Of a stretch of DNA of 64,000 nt, positions 48,801-61,500 are shown in pieces. Origin of the DNA: Rhizomys pruinosus (Eukaryota; Chordata; Mammalia; Rodentia; Spalacidae). Below the pieces are notes generated by a model. The model ran no database searches, was not told the DNA's origin, and saw only the letters and a list, made by a program, of their open reading frames with translations. Position numbers and translations under genes: made by a program. How positions within the stretch are numbered: the first letter of the stretch is position 1; each line of letters opens with the position of its first letter. The DNA lies in NCBI GenBank assembly GCA_009823505.1, contig VZQC01012400.1, forward strand, positions 124,001-188,000. Reading direction: 5' to 3'.

Positions 48801-51800
48801 GGGGGGGGCCAGGTAGATCTTTGTGAGTTCAAGGCCAGCCTGGTCTACAGAGTGAGTTCCAGGATAGCTGGGGCTTTACAGGAGACCCTGTCTCAAAAAA
48901 AGGACCAAAAAAGAGAAATTACACACTTAAACTGGAGATGGGGAGCCTCTTCAAAAGACCCATATACTTCATTTTTTGTAGATTTGAGCCTATTTGAAAA
49001 TTTCAAAAATAGGGCTAATCGAACGATGGCTCAGCATTAAAAGTACTGCTGTTCTTTCAGACGAACTTGAAGTTTCCAGTACCCAGCACCCACCTGTATA
49101 GCTTAACAACTGTCCAGAACTCCAGTTCTAAGGAGGATTGAATGCTTTTTTTTGGCCTCCATGGCATCACACACACACAATGTTACTTGCATCGTCCAGC
49201 ACAAAGGCTCAATCATACATTAGGAAAATTAAACCATAATATTTTTTTAAAGAAGGAAATGACAAAACCAGTCTGAAATAAGAACTACCACTTCTTGCGG
49301 CCAGGTGGTGGTGACCTGGTGCATACCTTTAATCCCCGCACTCAGGAGTGCAGAAGTGGTGGATTTCTGGGAGTCAGGCAGCTAGTCTACCAAGTGAGTC
49401 CCGACACTTGTAGGGCTAAGAGATCCAGTCTAAAAAAAAGACAAAAACAACAAATCCCTACTTCTCAAGCATTCAGAAAGGCAGGTGCACAATAAAGCGC
49501 TTTCCTCTCTTTTCAAAGTCCCAACAAGTTAGTGTAATCTGTCTTATTTGACAGATGCAGAAAATGAAATCATGGTGGGATATAAAGGCCCAGCCTTACC
49601 CTGTGCTTCAAGTGATGTATTGGAACCTAGACTCTCCAGCTCCAAAGACAACCTACTCCTTCCTGTTGAGTATCAAACCCTAACCCTCAGGACATGCTAG
49701 GCAAACATAGCAGGAGCTGCATTTCTCCAGCCCTTGGTTTTCTTTGATACAGAAGATGTTGTTCATGTAGCCTAGACTGGCTTTGAATTCAGTCTTCCTG
49801 CCTAAGCCTTCCTGATTACGAGAGAGACTGAGATCACAAGACTGTGCTGCCATGTCTGGAAAATGAGGCAGTTTCTAAGTACTGAGCTGTGCATTCTAGA
49901 GAAGAGTTCATGGGCTTTCAAAGAATGCCCAAGCCACGATGCTCCTGTAATTCCAGCACTTAGAAATATGGAGCAGAGAGGATCCTGAGTTCAAGCCAGT
50001 TCTGGACTATTGAGCGTTGGTTATCCTACTGTGCTGGATAGCGTAGTTGTCAACTGGACACACCTGGGTTAGGGAGCCTTCAATTAGGGAATTGGCCCAT
50101 TGGAATGGCATGGCCACCTGTAGAGTATGTACTGATTGCTGAGAATGTAGCTGAATGCGGCCCAGCCAATGTGGGACGGGCCCAGCCCCATATGGGTGGT
50201 GCCACACCTGGGCCCGGTTGTTGGTTGTACATGTATAAGGAGGGCAAGGCTGGAGCATGGGGCAGGCGGAGCAAGCCAGTAAGCAGTGTTCCTCCTGTTG
50301 GCCTGTTAGCTTAGCTCCGCCTCCAGGTTTTCCTGTCCATAGTTCCTGCCTTGACCCCCTGAGTGAGTGAACTTACCCAGGAGATGTGAGCTGAATTTAA
50401 ATCCTTTTCCTCCCAAGTTGTTCGTCAGAGTGTTTTGTCCAGCAAATGGCAGACAAACTGTGATCACCTTACCCACCCCCCAAAAAAAGAAAAGGAGAAT
50501 TTCCAAATCCTTTGAGACAGTGGTAGGAGGGCAGCCCTTCCTGGAGGCCTGGCCGGCGGCCGCAGTGTTTGGTAGCTTCCCTGCTGTTACTAGAAGTCTT
50601 GGAATCTCGTTTGTTTGGGTGAGTGATCTGTTCTGTGAGCCCATAGGAATGTCAGAAATGCAACTTTGAACCTCCAACCTCATTTTAAAGTCATGTCTGC
50701 TGAAGTGTACAACTGCGGGCAGGATCAACCACTGAGCTTTGTGAGGAGAGAGAATGATTATGCTGCATTTGACAGCTTGGGTACCGCGATGTGGACACTA
50801 GGTATATTTGGTACTGGGATGTCTGAGTGCTTAAAGATGAGTATTCTGTGAGTGCTTGTTACTTGATAGCTTTGAATCATTTTGATCTAAAAACAGATTG
50901 GTATTGGGCTAGGATTGTAGCTAATGGTTTTAGAGTGCTTGCCTAGCATTTGGCATGTGTGGGTGGTTGGGTGGACGGATTGCTGAGGTCATGATGCCTG
51001 CCACTGCACTCACTTTTACATGGCTCCAACTCGGGCCCTCATGCCTGCTTGGCAGGTGCCTTGCCCACTGGGCCATCTCTCCAGCCCCATAGTATATATT
51101 TGTAAGTCTGTAAGAGAAGCTAGGGCAGCAGCTGGCGTAAAGTGCCTGTTGAACGGTCTCCATTGTTGAGTTGGGTCTCAGAGAACAGTGAGCTGCTGTC
51201 CTTGGTGTCTTAGTGTAGGAATGCATCTATCTGGCTCTAGAATAAACCCTTTATGGCAAACCTTGCCCATCTGTATACAGTTAAGTCTTTATTTAAAATA
51301 CTGAAAGAGGTTGGGTGTGTTGTAGTGCGTGCATCCTGTAATCCCAGCACTCAGGAGGCAGAGGCAGACAGATCTGTTTGAGCTCAAGGCCGCCTGGTTT
51401 ACATAGTGAGTTCCAGGCCAAGGACTATTGTGAGCCCCGTCCCCAAAAAACACCTGGAAAGAATCGTGTGAAACAGATAAAATGGAAATTTCCCCAGATG
51501 TAACAGAAATCCACCCTGACCTGTCTGCTGCTCCTGTCTTTCCACAGTGTGGTCTGCTCCAGGTTTTAGCAGCAGCTTCAGCGTTTCTCCTTTGGAGCAT
51601 TAGAGTGAGCAGCAGATTTGCTGGCCCACTCCCCTTGGCCCTGGAAATTGGTTCTGTTGAGGGGTTTGAGAGCAGTCACTTTTTCCTTGGTTGCTACTTA
51701 GGTGTTTTGTGAATGGGCTGGAGCTGCAGTCACTCATAATGAGAAAGTAGCATTCTGACATCCAGGTCTCAGTTTCAGAAGCTGCAAAATGACCTTAGAG

Positions 51801-54800
51801 TGTCACAAAAGAGCAAGTTGATTATCATCCTCCGGAGAAGTGACAGGATCACGTTGGGTGCGGTGATGTTTCTGCCAGCACACGCTGACTGCTGTGCACA
51901 GGGTAAAGTTTGCACAGCTGAGGGGGGTGGGTTCTGTTATCTAGTCACCTTTCAGCTCCCTTAAATTGCTCAGTCTGCAACATCTTGAAGCTCATGGGTC
52001 ATACCTTTTGTCATAGCCATGTGGCTAGATGCAGGTGTCTGAAAAGCCACACGTTACCATTAATTTCTAGTCTCCCCCAGTTGAGTTGTGGTTGTCCTGC
52101 TGGGTTGGTGACTGGAGGCAGGAAGAGAAAACTCAGTGTCAAGGTTTATCGGATTAGACAGCAGCCTGTTTTATTTGCATTGTTTTGAGACCCATGCCTT
52201 TCTATGCAGTGCTGGCGGGCTGAACTCAGTCTTCATTTTCCTGGATAACGGGTGTCGGTCAGCACAAAAGCAGAGAGCTGCTTTTGAAAATTACCTGTAA
52301 CTGTTTCCTCTTTTGATTTTTTTTTTTTTACACTTACTTACATACTTTGGTGGGAGGCATGCACATGTATCTGTGTGCTTACATGTGTATGTGCCGCTGC
52401 ACAAGTGTAGAAGCCAAAGGGACAGCCTGGATAGTCAGTTCTCTCCTTCCACCATGTGGGTCCTGGGGTCAAACCCAGGTCATTGAGCTTGTCAGCAAAC
52501 ACCATTACCTGCTGAGCCTTCTTATTAGTCCATTGTTTTCTACTCCCTGTGTTGCCATCATAGCCAGGAACTTATTTTTAATGGTACTGAGGATAGGGAC
52601 CAGGGCTTTGAGCATGCTGCAGAAGGGTCTACCACGTAGTTCCACCCTTAACCCAGGAACATTTTTATGCAACATTTAATTCATGTGTCATGAATTGAAA
52701 AAAATGGAAGTTTTTAAAATTTTTGCTTTGTTTTTGGTTTTTGAGACAGGTCTCCTGTAGGCTCACTTGGAACTCGCTATGTAGACCAGGCTGGCTGGAT
52801 CTCAGGAAAAGCCACTAGCCTCTGCCTTCTGAGTGCTGGATATTAAAAAAGCATGTACCACCACATCCAGCTTGACTTATTTTTATTTTATGTGCTAGAA
52901 GGTTTTGCCAGCAGTTATTAAGTACACGACATGGGGTATAGTGCCCATGGAGGCCAAAAGAGGGCATTTGATCCTCTGGAACTGGAGTTATGGACAGCTG
53001 TTAGCTGCCATGTGCATGCTGGGAACTAACCTGGGTCCTTCGCAAAAGCAGCCAGTGCTTTTAACCACTGAGACCCTTTTCTGGCACTGATGTGTGCATT
53101 TACATATATGCAGGGAAAACATGCATAAGAAATCAAGAAAAATTTTTGGAAAAACGCTTCGTCAAGCCAGGTGTTGGTGTGGTGGTACACACCTTTTATT
53201 CCCAGCACTCAAGAGGCAGAGGTAGGAAGTTTTTCTGTGAGATCAAGGCCAGGCAGGTCTTACATAGCAAATTCCAGGCAGGTGGGGCTACAAGGAGACT
53301 CTGACTCAAAAAAACTAATCCCACTCACTACCCCCCTGGCTCATCCCAAAAATAAAGGTTAGTCAGCGTGGAGATACTGGGTTGTTTTTTTGCATGGTGC
53401 TGGGATTTGAGCCCAGGACCTCACACATGGCTATGTGCTCTGAAGGTACTGTTAGAAAACAGAAGATAGGGGGTGGAGAGATGGCTCGGGGGTTAAGAGC
53501 ACTGACTAGTCTTGCAGTGGACCTGGTTGTCAGACCACATGGCAGCTAAGAACCATCCTTAGGCTGGGCATGGTGGTGCATGCCTTTAATCCCAGCACTT
53601 GGGAGGCAGGACACAGGTGGATCTGTAGTTCAAGGCCAGCCTGGTCTACATAGCGAGCTCCAACCAGCTGGGACTAAAGGGAGACCCTGTCTCAAAAAGA
53701 TTAAAAAAAAAAAAAGTTTTGATGATAATAGCACCACAGTTATGGGAAGAGATTTATCTGTGTCTAAGGTGAGCCGTCCAAGGACTCCAGTCCCTGAAGG
53801 ATACACATGGTCGTGTACTAAAGTCACCATCAGAGTGGGACGGAAGTTGGCAGGGCCTCCCAAGGGAGCATGTTCAGGATTGTTACGGGAAGGGAAGCTG
53901 GAGCTGGTCTGGTTTATTCACGTGTTCCCAGACCTGGGCCTGTGACCCCAGGTATCCACTGTCCCTGTTCATGCTTGTTGCCCAGGGTGCTCCTGGCAGT
54001 CACCAGTTCTTCGGGCTCTAACTCTCTCCTTTTGTTCCCTTAGGCATTTCTGGGAAAAGCCAGCTTCTGTTTGCACTGGTCTTCACGACTCGTTACCTGG
54101 ACCTTTTCACTTCATTTATTTCATTGTATAATACGTCTATGAAGGTAGGCATCCCATCCACCTGCGTTTCCTCCAGAATATGCAGGCATTGGAGCAGTTA
54201 GATATGTGTGCTTTAAAAATCTCCAAGAATAGCTAGATATGCTGCTCTTGTAAAAAAGATTTCATTTTACATGTTATTTGTGTAAAGAGTGAGAGACAGA
54301 CCAAGCTGTGGCATGTGCATGGCACAGTGCATACGTGGAGTTCGAAGGACAACTTTAAGAAGTCAGTTTCTCCACTAAACTCCGGTCATCAGGTCGCATG
54401 ACAAAACCTTAACCTGCTGAGCCATTCACTGGTGCTTGTGTTGTGCCTTCTATTTCTCTACTAGAAATGTGAATACTTTTGCACATATGCGATACATATT
54501 CCTCAGATGAATGCATGAACAGTGCTTGTGGTTTTCTGCACTGAGATCACTGGATGCACTTCATTTTTGTGTGTTCAGTTGTTTGGTTGGGTTTGTTTGT
54601 TTTGTTTTGGTTTTGTTTGTCTTTTTGAGACAGGTTCCCCTTGTAGCCCCAGCTGTCCTGGAACTCACTCCGTTAGACCAGGCTGGCCTTGAACTCCACA
54701 AAGATCGGCCTGCCTTCTGCCTCCCGAGTGCTAGGATTAAAGGCGTGTGCCACCACCACCGCCCGGCGGTTCTTTTTTTTTTTTTAATGTTTTTTTTTTT

Positions 54801-57800
54801 TCATTAATTTTATTTATTTCTGTATGTGTGTGAATGTACTGTCTGCATGCAAGTCTGTGCACCCGTGTTGTGCAATGCCGCGGAGGTCAGAAGAGGGTCT
54901 CAGATTCCCCTGGAACTGGAGTTCTCCTGGAATTGGAGTTTCAGACGGTTCTCGGCCGACATGTGGGTGCTGGGGATGGAACCCGGGTCCTCTGTAAGAG
55001 CAGTCGGCGCTCTTAACCGCTAGGCCATCTCTCCAGCCCCTTTTTAAATGTTTTTTATTAGCATGTGTCAGTTATAATAGTGAGTTTCATAATGGCATTT
55101 TAAAAAATGTACATAATGCATTTTAGGCGTAGTCACCCTCACTCCCCTCTTGTCTCCTTCCCACTCTAGCCAGTCCCCTCCCTCTTCCGACTAGATCTTC
55201 TACTTTCTAATCTTTTTGATGTTTGTTTATTTTTGTGAGCTGGGAATTTAAATTAGGGCCTCACATATCCTGTATATCTACAGCTGACTTCTATTTCTCA
55301 GTCTTTTTTCTTTTTTAAAATATGTTGCTCTTTTTTTGTGTGTGTGATTCATTTGTTCTTAACTGCTGAACCATCTTTCCGGCCCCAATGTGCTATTTTT
55401 TTTTAATTGTTTTAAAGCAATTTATTCTTATGTGTATGAGTGTTTTGCCTGAGTGTATATAAGTGCACTCATGCATGCAATGCCTGAGAGGGCATTGGAT
55501 CCCCTGGAACTGGAATTACAGTTTGTTAGCTACCATGTGGGTGCTGGGCACTGAACCTGCATCCTCTGTGAGATCAGCCAGTGCTCTTAACCACTGAGCC
55601 ATCTCCAACCCCCCATAGGCTGGTCTTGACCATCTTATTATTAGACCATCTTATATCTGTCTATGACTGGGAATAGTTATCATTAAGTGTACTTTTTCTG
55701 CTTCAAAACAGTATTCATTTAGTTAAAATGCTTTGAACCTAAAAGATTTTCAAAGTTATATTAGGGTGATACTAAGTCTTCTGAACCTCTTGCTAGCACT
55801 CTGAAAAAGGATGTCTGTTCCTTTTTTTAATTATTTATTTATTTATTTTTATTAAAGGCATGCACCACCACACCCGGCACTTTTTTTGGTCTTTTTGAGA
55901 CAGGGTCTCCCTCTAGCCCCAGCTGTCCTGGAACTCACTCTGTAGACCAGGCTGGCCTTGAACTCACAAAGATCATCCTGCCTCTGCCTCCCAAGTTCTA
56001 GGATTAAAGGCGTGCGCCACCACGCCCAGCACCCGGCACATTTTTAACAGTAGAAAATGACAGACCTCCCAGAGAAGTCCAGCAGGTCACTACCTGTGAG
56101 GACAGCCAGGGCTCCTGGCCATTCTCACTTTCCTCCCCTGCAAAGCCCTGTTGCTTTGGCTCTTTGTTTGTTTGTTTTACACATAGTCACTTTGTCTTTG
56201 ACTGAGTTCTGTGTGCTGCTGTCTTGACTTCTGTCATGCTAACCGCCCATACCACCATTTGCTTATTAATGGTATTATAATTATGATCTTGAACCTTTTA
56301 ATTTCTGCTAAGCATTAGCATCATTGGTACCTTTAGTGTCGTCAGATCTCTTCTAATTCACATTAAAGCCACCATGTAACTATTAAAGTAGAAAATGTTT
56401 CCACAGATAGGCATGTGCACATACACACACACACACACACACAAACAAATATAAAATGTTCCCACAAGCACATATGCATGCATACACACACATACAAGCA
56501 CAAAACATTTTCACGATACCTGCCATTTGTATAACATCAGAGGCAGGAACCCCACACTAGGAAGCACTAGAGTAAATAGGTTGTGGTTCTCCTGGTCACT
56601 AGCACCTACTAGCCTGCACTGAGTTGGCACCAGGAGCCAGCAGCAGTCTCAGCTGTGATGACAGAGCAGGCAGATCCTCACACATGAAATGAACGCCTGC
56701 AGTCAGTGATGGGTGGGATGAAGGACAGGAGAGATGAGGACTCGAGCTGGGATTCCGACTTTCATTCCTTGAGCAAGTTTGAAGTGCTTGGGTGCCAAGT
56801 GCTGCTCTAAGGACTAAGTCTGGGTACACCAGGGAAGTGATGTTTAAACACCCTCCCCAAGTACCTTGTGTTCAAAGCATTTTATAAACAGGTTAAAGTA
56901 ACAAAGCAGTATTGGGGTCTATGGTATTTACTAAAAAGTAAATTTGAGGGCCAACCAAATGGCTCAGCAGGTGAGGGTGTTTCCTGCCAAGCCTGACAAC
57001 CTGAGTTCAATCTCTAGAACCTACATGGTATAAGGAGAGGACTAACTTCCTGCAGGTTATCCTCTGACCTCCACACATGCAACCTAGCACATGTGTGCCC
57101 AAACATACATACACAGAAAATAAACAGATGCTTAAAAAATTAAGAAAGCAAATTCAAGACACCTAGAATCACTCCATTCTTTATTATTAAGTAAGAGGAG
57201 CCTATTAATCTGGAAATAATTAGCTGTCTTAAGAATGGCTAGATTGGGGGCTGGAGAGATAGCCTAGTGGTTAAGAGTGTCGACCATTCTTGCAGAGGAC
57301 CCGGGTTCGATCCCCAGCACCCACATGGCGGCCGAGAACCATTTGTAACTCCAATTCGAGGAGAACTCCAGTTCCAGGGGAATCCGACACTCTCTTCTGA
57401 CCTCTGCAGCATTGCACAGCACGGGTGCACAAACCTACATGCAGACAGTACGTTCATACACAGAAAAAATAAAAAAAATAAAAAGAATGGCTAGATTGGG
57501 GCTGGAGAGATAGCCTAGCAGTTAAAAGCACTGACTGATCTTGTAGAGGACCCGGGTTTGATCCCCAGCACCCACATGGTGGCTAAGAACCATCTGTAAC
57601 TCCACTTCCAGGAGAACTCCAGTTCCAGGGGAATCCGAGACCCTCTTCTGACCTCCGCGGCATTGCATGACATGGGTGCACAAACCTACATGCAGACAGT
57701 ACATTCATACACATACAAAAATAAATAAAAATTAAAATAATAAATATTTTTTAAAAGGAATGGCTAGATTGGGGGCTGGAGAGATGGCTCAGTGGTTAAG

Positions 57801-60431
57801 AGTACCGACTACTCTTGCAGAGGACCCGGGTTCGATTCCCAGCACCCACATGATGGCTAAAAACTGTCTTTAACTCCAATTCCAGGGGAGTCCGACACCC
57901 TCTTCTGACCTCTGTGGCATTGCATGACACGGGTGCACCAACCTACATGCAGACAGTACACTCATACACATAAAAAATAATAAATAAATTAGCGGGGCAT
58001 GGTGGCGCATGCCTTTAATCCTAGCACTTGGGAGGCAGAGGCAGGCGGATCTTTGTGAGTTCAAGGCCAGCCTGGTCTACAGAGTGAGTTCCAGGACAGC
58101 TGGGGCTACAGGGAGACCCTGTCTTGAAAAGGCCAAAATAATAAAAAATAAAAAAATAAAAAATTAATTAATTAATTAATTAATTTTAAAAAACTTGAAA
58201 AAAGGGGCTGGAGAGATGGCCTAGCGGTTAAGAGCGCCGACCGCTCTTGCAGAGGACCCGGGTTCGATCCCCAGTACCCACATGGCGGCCGAGAACCGTC
58301 TGAAGCTCCAATTCCAGGAGAACTCCAGTTCCAGGGGAATCCGACACCCTCTTCTGACCTCCGCGGCATTGCACGACACGGGTGCACAAACTTGCATGCA
58401 GGCAGTACATTCATACACATACAGAAATAAATAAAATTAATTAATAAAAAAAAAATTAAAAAAAAAAACTTGAAAAAAAAAAAGAATGGCTAGATTGGAC
58501 TGGGGAGACGGCTCAATCTGAATAAATGCTTCTCATCTAAGTGTGAGGACCTGAGTTCAGTTTTTGGCACCCCTATAAAAAGTTGGGCAAGGGGCTGGAG
58601 AGATGGCTTAGCGGTTAAGAGCGCCGACCGCTCTTGCAGAAGACCCGGGTTCGATCCCCAGCACCCACATGGTGGCCGAGAACCGTCTGAAACTCCAATT
58701 CCAGGAGAACTCCAGTTCCAGGGGAATCCGACGCCCTCTTCTGACCTCCATGGCATTGCATGACATGGGTGCACAGACTTGCATGCAGACAGTACATTCA
58801 TACACATACAGAAATAAATAAAATTAATAAAAAAAAAAAAGTTGGGCAAGATGACATCCACTAGTAATTGCAGCACTGGGGAAGCACAGACAGGAAGATC
58901 CCTAGGGTTCATTGGCCAGCCATCCTGTCCTAATGAAAGACTGTCTCAGAAAGCAACACCTGAGGGTGACTTCTGTTCCTCTGTACACACAGGGGAAGAT
59001 GCACAATCCCCACACAAACACACATAATACACTAAATGAGGCTAGGATTCTGCTTGTTTAGGTAAGATGCATGTGCAAGCATTCAGAGCTGGAGAGATGG
59101 TTCAGTGGTTATAAGCACACTGGCTGTTCTTGCAGAGGACCTGGTTTGGTTCCCAGCACCCACATGGCAGCCAATAACCATCTGTAACCCCAGTTCCAAG
59201 GGACTCGCCCTCTTCTGGCCTCCATGACCATTGCATGACACAGGTGCAGGCAAAAACACTCATACACATAAAATACAAATAAAATGTATTTTCTTAGGCG
59301 GGCGAGGTGGTGCACACCCTTAATCCCAATACTCGGGAGGCAGAGGCAGGCAGATCTCTGTGAGTTCAAGGCCAGCCTGGTCTACATAGAGAGTTCCAGG
59401 ATAGCTGGAGCTACAGGGAGAACCTGTCTCAAAAAGACCAAAAAAAAAAAAAAAAAAGGTATTTTTTCTTAAAGTTGTAGGCACTAGAGATGTGTGAGTC
59501 AGAATTCTCAAGGTTTTCTCCCATGAATCCCAACTCTTAGCAGAACCCTGCTTGTGTGGTTGTAGACCCCAGGTTGGCCTTAATTCACTGTGTAGCCCAG
59601 GCTGACCTCCAGCTTGCCATCTCCCTGCCTTAGCTGCAGAGTGCTGGGATTACTCCTGTACCACCAGGCCTGGCTTGTGTTTGTCTTTAGTGACAATCAG
59701 CTTACAGGCAGCTGCTCTTCCCCAGCGGCTGCTAAGGCCTTGGTGGGCTAAACCTGGTGAGGCGCAGTCAGCCTTGGGACGCCTCCAGCTGTGGGGAACC
59801 TGCACTGGGTATGTGCTTTGTTTATACGTGCATATGGTGGACCCACAGCTTTAATGCCATGTTGACTGCACATATAAATGTATAATGATGAGGTGCTGGG
59901 ACTGTTCAATGCCTTTTGTGGGTTTTTTAAAGCATGTGAGGGTTGGTAATTACCTCATTTTCCCATTAAGTTGTTTGCCCCAATGTTTTCCTAATTAAGT
60001 TTCTTAAGTTGCATTTCCTGAGGAGGAGGAGGAGTGCCAGGCAGTGTGGTCCTCCTCCCAGCCATCTCTTCATGATTTAAACCTGTTGTTTGATTCTTAG
60101 GACTGATTTTGTGCAATTTGCAAATTGATGTAATTTCAGAATATTGGGCTTTTTCTTGGGGTCAAGTAACCTTTTGAAGATAAAAGAACAGAGGACTCAA
60201 TTGTGAGCCCTCGAGCAACTCTTCTGCTTTGCACACAGTATTGCTCTCTTGGAGGCAGCAGTGTTTTATAAAGTAATTTTCAGGGGCCAGGAAGATGGCT
60301 CAGCAGTTAAGAGCATTGGTGCTCTTGCCGAGGACCTGGGTTCTGTTCTCAGCACCCATGTCAGGCAGCTGACAACCACCCATAACTCCAGCTCCACAGG
60401 ATCCGAATGCTCTTTTTTTTTTTTTTTAATT

Positions 60432-60470
<39 letters not shown>

Positions 60471-61461
60471 TTTGTGTGTGTGTGTGTATGAGTGTATTGT
60501 CTGCATGTAAGTCGGTGCACCCTTGTTGTGCAGTGCTGCGGAGGTCAGAAGAGGGTGTCGGATTCCCCTGGAACTGGAGTTAAATTAAAAATGGTTCTTA
60601 GCCACCATGTGGGTGCTGGGAATCGAACCCAAGTCCTCTGCAAGAGCAGTCGATGCTCTTAACCACTGAGCCATCTCTCCAGCCCCCTGATGCTCTCTTA
60701 TGGCCTCTGCAGGTATAAGCACATATATGCACCCAGACACACATACACATAAAAAGTAAAAAAACAGCCGGGCGTGGTGGTGCACGCCTTTAATCCTAGC
60801 ACTTGGGAGGCAGAGGCAGACGATCTCTGTGAGTTCAAGGCCAGCCTGGTCTACAGGGTGAGCTCCAAGCCAGCTGGGACTAAAGGGAGATCCTGTCTCA
60901 AAAAGACCAAAAAAAAAAAAAAGTAAAACAAACAAACAAAAACCCAAATAGCAATGCGTGGTGACACACACCTTTAATCCTAGCACTTGGGAGGCAGAGG
61001 CAGACGATCTCTGTGAGTTCAAGGCCAGCCTGGTCTACAGGGTGAGCTCCAAGCCAGCTGGGACTAAAGGGAGATCCTGTCTCAAAAAAAACAAAAAAAA
61101 AAAAAAAAAAAAGTAACTTTTGGCTTTGCTTTTGTTATGATACTGTACTGAATTTCATAGCAATAATCCAAATATTCATGGTTAAAGTATCACAGTTTGG
61201 GGGCTGGAGAGATGGGTGAGTGGTTAAGAGCGCTGACTGCTCTTCCAGAGGACCTGGGTTCGATCCCCAGCACCTACATGGCGGCTTAAAACTGCCTTTA
61301 GCTCCAGTTCCAGGGGAATCCAATGCCCTCTTCTGACCTCTGTGGCATTCCACGACACGGGTGCACCAACCTACATGCAGACGGTACATTCATACATATA
61401 CAAAATAAGTAAAAATAAATAAATAAAAGTATCACAGTTTGTAAAAAGGGTATTTTTACAT

Positions 61462-61500
<39 letters not shown>

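Noticed and set aside
57239..58912. Repeated reverse-strand frames beginning [15 protein letters not shown] and similar
   Set aside because: All are translations of the same young B2 SINEs, also seen near 6876, 19779 and 54834.
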